This document shows, piece after piece, positions 1 to 7,506 of a stretch of DNA of 43,276 nucleotides. Source of the DNA: Flavobacteriaceae bacterium UBA5534. GTDB lineage: Bacteria > Bacteroidota > Bacteroidia > Flavobacteriales > Flavobacteriaceae. Below the pieces are notes generated by a model. That model had not been told where the DNA came from, did not search any database, and was given only the letters and a program-made list of their open reading frames with translations. The stretch is from contig DINS01000020.1 of assembly GCA_002426015.1 (NCBI GenBank), positions 1 to 43,276 on the forward strand. The letters run 5' to 3'. The number at the start of each line of letters is the position of its first letter. Within the stretch, counting starts at the first letter, position 1. Made by a program: the position numbers and the translations under genes.

Positions 1-1
1 T

Positions 2-82
2 AACCTCACCCATCAAGAAGTATTGCTTATAGACCCAGAGTTTGGCTTAACAGAAGAAGCATATACCAATTACCAAGCGTAA
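2..82 (+). CDS. C-terminal end of a gene cut by the window edge
   Basis: An open frame enters from the left edge and ends at TAA 80-82, giving 26 residues that finish in ...EEAYTNYQA. No family can be named from so little. It has the same strand as the AbiE-like genes but is separated from them by about 220 bp of repeat-rich promoter sequence, so it probably belongs to another transcription unit. It could also be a chance open frame. Confidence 0.35.
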   Translation, partial: NLTHQEVLLIDPEFGLTEEAYTNYQA

Positions 83-86
83 ACGA

Positions 87-286
87 GTTGTAACCTTTTT
101 AGCATACTTTAGTTACAAATAGTTGCAAGATTACATTAGGTAGTTTGTAACAAAAAGCAACACCTTTTCGTTACAAAAAACTTCAAATAGCGTTACAAAA
201 ACACGGTATGTATTGTTATTAAAGAACATATATTTGTAAGTTTCATAGCATAAATAACTCACAAATATTTTTAAATAACTTACAAA
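87..286. promoter_or_regulatory. Cluster of GTTACAAA-like boxes upstream of the AbiE-like operon
   Basis: GTTACAAA occurs at 112-119, 170-177 and 192-199, and its reverse complement TTTGTAAC at 144-151. A variant GTTGTAAC is at 87-94. Nearer the gene, TTTGTAAGTT (233-242) is the exact inverse of AACTTACAAA (277-286). TAAATAACTyACAAA is directly repeated at 251-265 and 272-286, a 21-bp period or two helical turns. AbiEi antitoxins are known to repress their own promoter by binding inverted repeats, so these boxes are the natural candidate operator. That assignment is inferred. Confidence 0.5.
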
Positions 287-290
287 ACAC

Positions 291-298
291 TATATTTG
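291..298 (+). promoter_or_regulatory. TAnnTTTG -7 box directly before the operon start
   Basis: TATATTTG fits the Bacteroidota -7 consensus and ends only four bases before the ATG at 303. Transcription from it would begin at or next to the start codon and give a leaderless mRNA. An identical TATATTTG at 229-236 would give a leader of about 60 nt. Neither has a clear TTTG -33 box at normal spacing, so which one is used is open. Confidence 0.45.
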
Positions 299-302
299 TG
301 TT

Positions 303-899
303 ATGCAAAGTGTAGATGATAAAGTTACAGAACAAGTTAACCGTACCAAACCTGGTACGATTCTGTTTATAGAAGATTTTTTAGACCTCGGTAGCAATGG
401 TGCAGTACATACTGCATTGCACCGTTTGGTAAAAGCGAAAAAAATAAGTCGTTTAGCAAGAGGTATTTATGCTAAACCAACCTTTAGTAAATTGCTTAAT
501 CAAGACGTATTGCCAGATGCTGAACAAGTAGCTATTGCTATTGCTAAAAGAGATAAGGCGCGTTTATTGCCTACAGGAGCACAAGCACAAAACGCTTTGG
601 GCTTATCTACCCAAGTGCCATTACGCATTGTGTACTTAACAGATGGTTCACCCAGAACCATAAAAATTGGCAAACGCACCATACAATTTAAAAAAACAAC
701 ACCTAAAAACTTGGCGCTAAAAGGAGAGATAAGCAAGTTAGTAGTACAAGCCCTAAAAGATATTGGTAAAGATAAGGCTACGCCTCAAGAATTAGAAAAA
801 ATACAAAGTCTGTTATTAAAAGAAGATAAGCAAGATTTAAAACACGACATTGGTTTAGCACCACAGTGGATAGCAGAACTAATGGCAAAAGCACTATAA
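303..899 (+). CDS. AbiEi-like (DUF6088) winged-helix antitoxin/regulator
   Basis: The 198-residue protein looks like the DUF6088/AbiEi group. An N-terminal winged helix (about residues 15-60) ends in the typical wing RLARGIYAKP, followed by an alpha/beta domain with the recurrent LPTGAQAQNALGLSTQVP segment (about 90-107). In AbiE systems this partner represses its own operon and counteracts the AbiEii toxin. Its stop codon is followed at once by the ATG of the AbiEii gene (TAAATG), so the two are probably translated together. The ATG at 303 is chosen because it begins the conserved N-terminus and sits just after a -7 box. The antitoxin role is inferred from family and context. Confidence 0.8.
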   Translation: MQSVDDKVTEQVNRTKPGTILFIEDFLDLGSNGAVHTALHRLVKAKKISRLARGIYAKPTFSKLLNQDVLPDAEQVAIAIAKRDKARLLPTGAQAQNALGLSTQVPLRIVYLTDGSPRTIKIGKRTIQFKKTTPKNLALKGEISKLVVQALKDIGKDKATPQELEKIQSLLLKEDKQDLKHDIGLAPQWIAELMAKAL

Positions 900-1910
900 A
901 TGGCAGCACAAGAGTTTTATAAATTAAAAGATGCAGAAAAAGTAGAGATTTTTACTGCGGTAGCACAACAAAAAGGCTTGCCTATATATGCTGTAGAAAA
1001 AGATTGGTGGGTAGTACAAACGCTTGATATTATCTTTTCGCAATTAGATGTTGCCGAACATTTGTTATTTAAAGGTGGTACGTCATTAAGTAAAGCGTGG
1101 TATTTAATACAGCGTTTTTCTGAAGATATTGATTTAGCTTTAAATAGAGAGTATTTAGGCTTTGATGGTGGTTTGATTAGCAAAGCGCAAGTAAAAAAAT
1201 TAAGAGAAAAATCTTTTGAGTTTGTTACTACTACATTTTATGAGGCTTTACAAAAGGCATTCGCAGAAAAAGGTTACACAAACGTTACCTTCGATTTTGA
1301 AAATTTAGGCGATGGCGACCAAGACCCAGTATCTATTTTAATTTATTATCCTGCGGTTACAGAACATTCGGAATACGTTTTACCAAGAGTAAAGGTAGAA
1401 TTGGGTAGTCGCTCGTTAAAAGATCCGTTTACAAACTGCGACATCATATCATTTGTTGGTGAGCAATTTCCAAAGCGTCCATTTGCCGATACAGCTATAA
1501 ACGTTCCTTGTGTTAACCCAGAACGCACCTATTTAGAAAAATTGTTTTTGTTGCACGAAGAGTTTAAAAAGCCTAACGATAAAATACGTGTAGAGCGTTT
1601 AAGTAGGCATTTGTACGATATTACAAAAATCTACAATAGCGAACATAAAAATAAAGCATACAACCAAGAACTGATAATTTCTATTATTGAGCATAGAGAA
1701 CGGTTTAACGGGATGCGTGGAGTAGATTATGACACATTATACCCACCAAACCTGAATCCTATTCCACCAGACAATTTTATAAAAGCTTGGGAAGACGATT
1801 ATAAAACGATGCAAACTAATATGATTCCCGAAGACAGTCCAAGTTTTCCAGACCTTTTGAAAACTGTAAAACAAGCAACCCAAGAATACAACGCATTGAA
1901 ATTTGAATAA
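900..1910 (+). CDS. AbiEii/AbiGii-family nucleotidyltransferase toxin
   Basis: The 336-residue protein has the polymerase-beta-type nucleotidyltransferase signature of AbiEii toxins: FKGGTSLSK (57-65) and RFSEDIDLAL (72-81) with the catalytic acidic pair. Further motifs are VELGSRS (166-172), PERTYLEKL (207-215) and RLSRHLYD (233-240). Members transfer nucleotides, in studied cases to tRNA 3' ends, and block growth. All expected catalytic residues are present, so it should be active. It starts right at the stop of the AbiEi-like gene and its own stop abuts the helicase ATG. The fused junctions suggest one mRNA with fixed stoichiometry. Confidence 0.88.
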   Translation: MAAQEFYKLKDAEKVEIFTAVAQQKGLPIYAVEKDWWVVQTLDIIFSQLDVAEHLLFKGGTSLSKAWYLIQRFSEDIDLALNREYLGFDGGLISKAQVKKLREKSFEFVTTTFYEALQKAFAEKGYTNVTFDFENLGDGDQDPVSILIYYPAVTEHSEYVLPRVKVELGSRSLKDPFTNCDIISFVGEQFPKRPFADTAINVPCVNPERTYLEKLFLLHEEFKKPNDKIRVERLSRHLYDITKIYNSEHKNKAYNQELIISIIEHRERFNGMRGVDYDTLYPPNLNPIPPDNFIKAWEDDYKTMQTNMIPEDSPSFPDLLKTVKQATQEYNALKFE

Positions 1911-4900
1911 ATGAGTAAAAACTTTATAACCAATAGTCAAGATAACGCTACACTAAAAAAGCGATTAGAGAAACTAATTTCAGCAAGTCAGGAATTAAAA
2001 TTTTTGGTAGGCTTTTTTTATTTCTCGGGTTGGCAAGAAATCTATAAAAATCTTCAAGACAACAATCAAGTATCATTAAAAATATTAGTAGGTCTTCAAG
2101 TAGATAAATATTTAAGTGCCATTGTTGAAGTAGGCTTACAAGACGATAGTTTAAGTCAAGAAGAGCATTTTGCGCATTTTATGAAATCAATGGGTTTCGC
2201 TATAAATAATGCCGAAATGGATAACGAAGCCTTTTATAATCAAATAGCATTCTTTATTCAGCTATTGGAAGAAGGCCGATTAATTATCAGGAAAACACTC
2301 AATCCCAATCACGCCAAAGTTTACTTATTTCAGTTAGACAATAAATATCAAGATTTATTCAATGTAAAAGGTGAGTTTATTACAGGTAGTAGTAATTTAA
2401 CCAAAGCAGGACTTCACGGTCAAGAAGAGTTTAACGTAGAAATAAAGGACTATGGTTTTGAAAGTGCAGAAGCCTATTTTGATGACCTTTGGGAAGTGGC
2501 TGTACCCATTACAGAAGCCGAAAATGGCACAAAAATCATTATAGATTTCCTAAAAAATAAAAGTCAAGCCTCTTTAATTACACCTTTTGAAGCCTATGCT
2601 TTAATCTTAAAAACATACATAGAATTACAAGAAGCAAAACGTATTAACGATGCTATTGATAGACTATTAGAAGATAATGGTTTTGAAAAATACCAATACC
2701 AATTAGATGCAGTTAACCAAGCTCTAAATGTAATTGATACCTATAATGGAGTAATTATAGCAGATGTAGTAGGATTGGGTAAATCGGTCATTGCTTCTTT
2801 AATAGCCAACCAATTGAATAAAAGAGGATTGATTTTATGCCCCCCAGGATTAGTTGGTAGCAAAAAAGAAAGTTCTGGTTGGTATGAATACATAAATAGG
2901 TTTAAGCTGTATAGTTGGGATGTGTATAGTTCTGGTGATATGGAAACTTTGGCAGAACATCTTTCCGAAAACCATCAAGGTTATGAAGTAGTTATAATTG
3001 ACGAAGCACATAAATTTAGAAATCAAGATACTGCTGCATACCAAGGTTTAATGGATGTTTGTAGAGGTAAACAAGTTATTCTATTAAGTGCGACACCGTT
3101 TAACAATTCGCCTGCTGATATTTTTTCTCTATTAAAATTATTTATTGTTCCTGGTCAATCGGGTATTACCATTGAAATGGACTTGGAAGGACGTTTTAAC
3201 GCCTACAATTATAGATTTAAACGACTATCAAATATTATAAAAAACCACAATTCTAATAATCCAGATAAGCGAAGAAAAGCCGAAAGGGATTATGAAAAAA
3301 TGTTTGGTTTACCGTTACCAGTTGATATTCAAATAGTGCGAGGTAATGTTAATGCAATGGCTAATGAAATTAAAAATGTAATCACGCCTGTAGTAATTCG
3401 TAGAAACCGTTTAGACCTTAAAACAGATTTTGAGTATAAAAAGGAAATAGCCAACTTATCTGAAGTCAAAGACCCAGAAGAGCAATTTTATGAACTCTCT
3501 CACGAGCAATCAGAGTTTTACAATAGGATTATTCAAGATTATTTTAGTGAGAACGGAAACTTTCACGGTGCAATTTACAAGCCATTTGAATATGAAAACC
3601 CACCTAAAGACGAAGACAAGTTAAACGAAGACGATAACAGGGCATTCCAACAACAACGCAACTTGTACGACTTTATGAGGCGTTTATTGGTAAAGCGTTT
3701 TGAAAGTTCGTTTGGTGCATTTCATAAAAGTATTCAACGCTTTTTAAAGACTAATAAAATGGTATTGTCTTTTATTGAGCATTCGGGTAAATATGTGTTA
3801 GACCGTAAAGTAATTGAGAATATTTATGATGATACTGATGGTGCAGATGATTTTACATATGAAGCCATAAAAGAAGCATTAGAAGAATTTGAGCGAAATG
3901 CAATAAATAAAACAACACCTAAACACACCAAAATATATGAAATAGATAAATTTCATTTAAGAGATAAGTTTTTAGAAGACATCAAAAGCGACATCAAATT
4001 ATTTGAAGCCATAGAGCAAGAAATTAAAGACCTGAATATCGTTAAAAATGACCCTAAAAGGGTTTCTGTCCTTGAAACAATAAAAGAGGTGTTAAATCAA
4101 AAAGCATCTACTAAACGCAAGGTTATTTTATTTACAGAATACACCGATACGGTTAGACATCTTAAAAGTTATTTTGAAAAAGAATTATTGGGTAGAGCAT
4201 TATTTTGTGATGGCGGTGTAACTAAAAAATTCACTAAAACATTAAACGCCAATTTTAATGCAAAAGATAAAAATCCTGAAGATGATTATGATGTTTTAGT
4301 AACCAGTGATAAACTATCAGAAGGGTTTAACCTTAATAGAGCAGGTTTAATCATTAATTACGATATTCCTTGGAATCCTACACGAGTTATACAGCGTGTT
4401 GGGCGTATTAACAGAATGAGTGCTAAAGTGTTTGATGAACTATATATTTATAATTTCTTTCCAACAGACCAAGGATCGGATATTGTGAAAAGTAGAGAAA
4501 TAGCACAACAAAAAATGTTTTTAATCCATAGTGCATTAGGTGAAGATGCTAAAATATTTGATGCAGACGAAGAACCAACACCAAGTGGTTTATTTAGTAA
4601 AATTTCTACCAATCCAGAGGATGGAGACGAGTTAAGCACAAGTACCATCATCCGTAACGATTACAATGAAATTTTAAACAATCATCCAGACATTATTAAG
4701 AAAATTAAAGATTTGCCTAATCGGGTTAAAACAGCTAAAGCCTATTCTGAAAATAACGTGGTGGTTTTAAGAAAAAAAGGTATGGCATTGTTTTCTATTG
4801 TCCATCAATATGAAAACGAGAAACCAAATGACAAACCCGAAGAAAAAACATTTGAAGAATTAGTTGAAGTGGTTAAATCTAATTTGGATGAAAAACGATT

Positions 4901-5294
4901 GCCTTTAAATAGTGCATTTTGGGATTCTTATGAAGAAATAAAAACGTTTAAACCCAGACATAAAGCAGGTCGTACAGAAGTAGCTTTGGAAAACAAGGCG
5001 AAAATCGCACTAAAATCATTATTGAAGCAAAAAAGTGATGATTTAGACCAAGAGTTAGTTTCCTTTATAGACACCTTATTGATTGATATTAATAAATATA
5101 AGACACTACCAAAATATACCTTACGTCAATTAAAACTATCAGAGAAAAAAGATGCTTACAGCGAACTTATTGAAAACATAAAACAGTTACGCCAAAGACT
5201 TGGTGATGATTATCTAAAAATCATTTTAAAAAGAGCAGGTAAAATTGAAAATGATGTGATTATAGCAGTTGGTAATTATAAGTCCGATATATAA
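1911..5294 (+). CDS. PLD-nuclease/SNF2-type helicase fusion
   Basis: The 1127-residue protein has an N-terminal phospholipase-D-like nuclease domain with HAKVYLF (134-140) and TGSSNLTKAGL (158-168), one HxK site per chain, so it would act as a dimer. An SNF2/RapA-like superfamily-2 motor follows: Walker A DVVGLGKS (285-292), DEAH (364-367), SATPFNNS (393-400). The C-terminal lobe has ILFTEYTD, LSEGFNLN and QRVGRINR. A long insert lies between the lobes. Such fusions occur in restriction-like phage defence loci. It abuts the AbiEii gene as TAAATG, which ties it to the same transcript. Substrate and role are inferred; the domain calls are direct. Confidence 0.85.
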   Translation: MSKNFITNSQDNATLKKRLEKLISASQELKFLVGFFYFSGWQEIYKNLQDNNQVSLKILVGLQVDKYLSAIVEVGLQDDSLSQEEHFAHFMKSMGFAINNAEMDNEAFYNQIAFFIQLLEEGRLIIRKTLNPNHAKVYLFQLDNKYQDLFNVKGEFITGSSNLTKAGLHGQEEFNVEIKDYGFESAEAYFDDLWEVAVPITEAENGTKIIIDFLKNKSQASLITPFEAYALILKTYIELQEAKRINDAIDRLLEDNGFEKYQYQLDAVNQALNVIDTYNGVIIADVVGLGKSVIASLIANQLNKRGLILCPPGLVGSKKESSGWYEYINRFKLYSWDVYSSGDMETLAEHLSENHQGYEVVIIDEAHKFRNQDTAAYQGLMDVCRGKQVILLSATPFNNSPADIFSLLKLFIVPGQSGITIEMDLEGRFNAYNYRFKRLSNIIKNHNSNNPDKRRKAERDYEKMFGLPLPVDIQIVRGNVNAMANEIKNVITPVVIRRNRLDLKTDFEYKKEIANLSEVKDPEEQFYELSHEQSEFYNRIIQDYFSENGNFHGAIYKPFEYENPPKDEDKLNEDDNRAFQQQRNLYDFMRRLLVKRFESSFGAFHKSIQRFLKTNKMVLSFIEHSGKYVLDRKVIENIYDDTDGADDFTYEAIKEALEEFERNAINKTTPKHTKIYEIDKFHLRDKFLEDIKSDIKLFEAIEQEIKDLNIVKNDPKRVSVLETIKEVLNQKASTKRKVILFTEYTDTVRHLKSYFEKELLGRALFCDGGVTKKFTKTLNANFNAKDKNPEDDYDVLVTSDKLSEGFNLNRAGLIINYDIPWNPTRVIQRVGRINRMSAKVFDELYIYNFFPTDQGSDIVKSREIAQQKMFLIHSALGEDAKIFDADEEPTPSGLFSKISTNPEDGDELSTSTIIRNDYNEILNNHPDIIKKIKDLPNRVKTAKAYSENNVVVLRKKGMALFSIVHQYENEKPNDKPEEKTFEELVEVVKSNLDEKRLPLNSAFWDSYEEIKTFKPRHKAGRTEVALENKAKIALKSLLKQKSDDLDQELVSFIDTLLIDINKYKTLPKYTLRQLKLSEKKDAYSELIENIKQLRQRLGDDYLKIILKRAGKIENDVIIAVGNYKSDI

Positions 5295-5401
5295 GTCCCC
5301 ACAACCCAAAACCCAGTTTTTTGCGAAAAAGCAAAAACCCTCTGTCTTTTGTGTTGTTCCGCTCACCCATACAAGTTTAGCGTTTTTTTGTCTTTAAGGT
5401 A

Positions 5402-5456
5402 ATAGCATATTACAATTTGGTTTTTCATAAAATCAAACCAAACTGTAATAAGCTAT
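5402..5456. repeat. 22-bp inverted repeat after the helicase gene
   Basis: The arms 5402-5423 and 5435-5456 match at 20 of 22 positions around an 11-nt loop and contain TATTACArTTTGGTTT. There is no T-run, so it is not a standard terminator. It lies in the 308-bp non-coding stretch 5295-5602, where the only other structure I see is the palindrome at 5502-5555. It could be a recombination, transfer or RNA structure. Confidence 0.6.
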
Positions 5457-5501
5457 AAAGTATTATTTTATCATAAAAACCCTAAACTCACCCAAGCTAT
5501 G

Positions 5502-5555
5502 TTTACATAATGCGTAGTTATAACAACTGAAGCGTTATAACGGTCATTATGTAAA
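5502..5555. repeat. Nested palindrome upstream of the HTH gene
   Basis: An outer perfect 11-bp inverted repeat, TTTACATAATG (5502-5512) and CATTATGTAAA (5545-5555), encloses two copies of the self-complementary octamer GTTATAAC (5517-5524 and 5534-5541). The whole 54 bp could fold as one long hairpin or bind a symmetric protein. It ends 47 bp before the excisionase-like gene, which makes it a plausible operator or recombination-directionality site. Confidence 0.65.
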
Positions 5556-5602
5556 ATATCCGCTTTTGCCTTTGCGCTCAACTTACGTTAATATTGAAAA
5601 TT

Positions 5603-5890
5603 ATGATAACAAAAACATTACAAATCACAGAAGTAACCATAGATGAATTAGCTGATAAAGTAGCAGAAAAACTTTTAGCCAAAATAGAGGTTTACTTAAA
5701 TCAACTTAACAAAAAAGATAACGATACACTTTTAACAAGACAAGAAACAGCAGATTATTTAAGAGTTAGCTTAACAACTATTCATCATTGGTCAAATCAT
5801 AAAATCATTAAGCCAATATATTTAGGAAACAGGGTTTATTTCAAAAAACAACATATATTAGATATTTTGGAGAAGAAAGAAATAAAATAA
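5603..5890 (+). CDS. Excisionase-like helix-turn-helix DNA-binding protein
   Basis: This 95-residue protein ends in a MerR/excisionase-type HTH (HTH_17 style): LLTRQETADYLRVSLTTIHH, then W..HKII and the wing YLGNRVYFKKQHI. The N-terminal half is predicted helical (ELADKVAEKLLAKIEVYL) and may dimerise. Proteins of this type serve as excisionases or small regulators in Bacteroidota integrative elements. The ATG at 5603 is preferred over an in-frame TTG three codons upstream. It stands alone, beside palindromes, inside the presumed mobile element. Whether it controls excision or gene expression cannot be told from sequence. Confidence 0.75.
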   Translation: MITKTLQITEVTIDELADKVAEKLLAKIEVYLNQLNKKDNDTLLTRQETADYLRVSLTTIHHWSNHKIIKPIYLGNRVYFKKQHILDILEKKEIK

Positions 5891-5944
5891 AAAAAGGCAG
5901 CAAATATAGGTAGCTACCTTATGCCAACGCTCAATGCTATAAAG

Positions 5945-6041
5945 GTCAAGCCCTCTGGGTTTTGAATAAAACTTTTTAATCAAAATTAGTAGACACACAT
6001 CAATGTTTTAGCATAAAAAACTTTTATCCAAAAACCTTGAC
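5945..6041. repeat. Long imperfect inverted repeat
   Basis: GTCAAG followed by GTTTT..ATAAAA.TTTTT-type sequence at 5946-5980 recurs in inverse form at 6011-6041, ending in CTTGAC. The arms are interrupted by mismatches and a small insertion. The rest of 5891-6099 holds a palindrome GGTAGCTACC near 5920 and no gene. Function is unknown; it may be a decayed structured DNA end or an RNA hairpin. Confidence 0.4.
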
Positions 6042-6099
6042 AGCATCACCCACGCTACCAAAACATCAGCTTTCTTTTTTTGTTTTCTTTTAAAAATTA

Positions 6100-6140
6100 A
6101 TAATAAAAGAAAAAGCCCTATGATGCAAAACCATAGGACT
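6100..6140 (-). terminator. Rho-independent terminator
   Basis: Read on the minus strand, AGTCCTATG (6140 down) pairs with CATAGGGCT (to 6114) around a short loop, with one mismatch, and a T-rich tract follows. It ends the 249-residue gene transcribed from 6917. Confidence 0.75.
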
Positions 6141-6167
6141 CTTTCAGCTTCAAAGGTCAGAATGAAA

Positions 6168-6917
6168 CTATGCCACTTCCACGATGTTTAAAACGTTATA
6201 TGCACCATTTTTAAGCGGGTATTGTACACCGTTAATCTCTTGAAAGAACTCAACCAATAACAAGTAAATATCGTTTCCTGTACCTGTTGGCACACCTGCT
6301 GGAGTTAGTGTTTGAGTTGCAGAAGTTGTATCAATCGGAATATTTACAGTCGGACTGTACTCAATTGCGTTTTCTGTAGTATCAAAATCAACTTTTAAAT
6401 AAGCTGATGTAAAACTTACGTGCGTTGCACCACTTGGATAAGAAATATCGTTAGTAGGTGTTAAATTTGGAATGTTAATTTCTCCACTTGCACCATTAAC
6501 AGAAAAAGGAGCGAACAAAACAGCACTTAAAATAGCTCTATTGTTGAAATCCAAGCCTTTTAATGTGGCTTTACCTTCTGGTGTTGCTAATCCCGTAGCT
6601 ACATTTCTTTGTCCTCTTACAGAGGTTGTATCAAAGTTTTTAATTTGAGTCATTTTTTGAGTAACACGACTTGAAACTCGATTGTCTTTTGCTCTAATCA
6701 TTAAGTTTCTTACAGACGTTCTCAATAACTTACCAGATGATGCAGAACTTCCAAATTCTGAACCGTTTTCACGAGTACGCTCAAATGCTGGGTCATTTTG
6801 AATACGCTCTTTAGAAACACCGCCTTTAGTTTTTACTAAATACCCTTCTTGTCCCTTGTAAAAAGTTAGATTGTCTAACGTTCCCTCTAACTTAATAATA
6901 CCTTTTAATTTTGCCAT
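6168..6917 (-). CDS. Conserved flavobacterial protein of unknown function
   Basis: The 249-residue protein begins MAKLKGIIKLEGTLDNLTFY, an N-terminus I associate with a family recurrent in Flavobacteriia, often in accessory regions; no function is known to me. It has no signal peptide or membrane segment. Residues 30-110 are polar and basic with RTRENGSEFG and DTTSVRGQRN. The C-terminal half is beta-rich with many S/T/N residues, resembling a structural or shell-type fold. It has its own -7 box (6946-6953) and terminator, so it is a single-gene unit. A phage-structural origin is possible but not shown. Confidence 0.8.
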   Translation of the reverse strand: MAKLKGIIKLEGTLDNLTFYKGQEGYLVKTKGGVSKERIQNDPAFERTRENGSEFGSSASSGKLLRTSVRNLMIRAKDNRVSSRVTQKMTQIKNFDTTSVRGQRNVATGLATPEGKATLKGLDFNNRAILSAVLFAPFSVNGASGEINIPNLTPTNDISYPSGATHVSFTSAYLKVDFDTTENAIEYSPTVNIPIDTTSATQTLTPAGVPTGTGNDIYLLLVEFFQEINGVQYPLKNGAYNVLNIVEVA

Positions 6918-6935
6918 AACTAATACATTTTTTGA

Positions 6936-6953
6936 TGATGAATATCAAATATA
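6936..6953 (-). promoter_or_regulatory. -7 box of the 249-residue gene with overlapping TGAT-N4-ATCA site
   Basis: On the minus strand TATATTTG (6953-6946) matches TAnnTTTG and lies 28 bp before the ATG at 6917. TGATGAATATCA (6936-6947) overlaps its downstream edge and resembles an FNR/CRP-type palindrome, in a position where binding would repress. The overlap could be chance. Confidence 0.45.
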
Positions 6954-7126
6954 CGTGCTATAATTCATCAATGTTTACAGACTCTTCCGAAGTGTTTACA
7001 ACTTGCCAAAACTTCCGAAATAGATAGTTTTTTCAATGCGATTATTGTCGTATATTGTATATAAGAGCTTTACAGCTACGGTATGGCTAAAGTATAGTTA
7101 GAGTATTAATTTTAAATTTAAAGTGA

Positions 7127-7315
7127 ATGAGTAGAATCTGTATTTACCCTAAAGACGTGCAAGTGGTAACAGGAAAGAGTGAGCGTTATGGTAGAACTAT
7201 AATCAATAAGATTAAAGACCACCTTAACAAAGAAGCTCATCAGTTAGTTACTATCGATGAATTTTGCGACTTTATGGGCTTTGAAATCAGTAAAGTACAA
7301 GGATTAATCAAGTAA
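7127..7315 (+). CDS. Small conserved HTH-like protein of unknown function
   Basis: The 62-residue protein MSRICIYPKDVQVVTGKSER... contains a predicted HTH-like stretch (YPKDVQVVTGKSERYGRTII) and a second helical segment near the C-terminus (VTIDEFCDFMGFEISKVQGL). Short proteins of this type occur in flavobacterial accessory regions; no role is known to me. It reads divergently from the 249-residue gene, and the 209 bp between them includes two CTTCCGAA copies near 6986 and 7012. It is the last gene before the presumed right end of the element. Confidence 0.6.
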   Translation: MSRICIYPKDVQVVTGKSERYGRTIINKIKDHLNKEAHQLVTIDEFCDFMGFEISKVQGLIK

Positions 7316-7343
7316 ATTCCTTATCTTTACTACAAGGTTTTAA

Positions 7344-7364
7344 AGGTGACCTATTAGGTGACCT
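7344..7364. repeat. 9-bp direct repeats near the element end
   Basis: AGGTGACCT occurs at 7344-7352 and 7356-7364, a 12-bp period. Each copy is itself nearly palindromic. Direct repeats about 50-70 bp inside a tRNA attachment site are typical of arm-type sites for a tyrosine recombinase. That role is inferred. Confidence 0.5.
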
Positions 7365-7411
7365 CATAATGGTACAGGACTGAAACAGTAATAAATAAAG
7401 GCATTAAGAGA

Positions 7412-7436
7412 TAGGTTCAATTACCTCTTTCTCCGC
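7412..7436 (+). other. Probable attachment site: tRNA-Ser-like 3' remnant
   Basis: GGTTCAA (7414-7420) followed by TTTCTCCGC (7428-7436) resembles the T-loop, acceptor strand and discriminator G of a tRNA-Ser. It is followed at once by a terminator, as a tRNA gene would be. No matching 5' half (GGAGAAA...) precedes it, and the T stem does not pair, as expected if the left side was replaced on integration. This marks the likely right border of the element. Confidence 0.5.
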
Positions 7437-7442
7437 AAAACA

Positions 7443-7471
7443 AAACCCATAACGAAAGTTGTGGGTTTTTT
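7443..7471 (+). terminator. Rho-independent terminator after the tRNA remnant
   Basis: AAACCCATAAC (7443-7453), a GAAA tetraloop and GTTGTGGGTTT (7458-7468) form an 11-bp stem with one wobble pair, followed by a T-run. It probably served the original tRNA gene. Confidence 0.8.
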
Positions 7472-7506
7472 GCTTTTGTAACTTTAGTTATTTACAGTTG
7501 ACAGTA

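Larger units (their letters stand above)
1..7436. mobile_element. Right part of an integrated accessory element
   Basis: The stretch holds a toxin-antitoxin/helicase module, an excisionase-like HTH gene, flavobacterial genes of unknown function and several inverted repeats. It ends at a tRNA-Ser-like 3' remnant followed directly by a rho-independent terminator, after which backbone genes begin. This is the layout left when a tyrosine-recombinase element integrates into a tRNA 3' end. The integrase and the intact tRNA would lie left of the window and are not seen. The element call is an inference from gene content and the right boundary. Confidence 0.5.

Noticed and set aside
500..736. Antisense open frame inside the AbiEi-like gene
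   Set aside because: It lies wholly opposite a well-supported gene and shows no family likeness; other such shadows across the window were dropped for the same reason.
5945..6041. A rho-independent terminator after the HTH gene
   Set aside because: The arms are too long and interrupted and no T-run follows; it is listed only as an inverted repeat.
7127..7436. A full tRNA gene ending at 7436
   Set aside because: No 5' acceptor strand, D arm or anticodon arm can be found upstream; only the 3' part resembles a tRNA.
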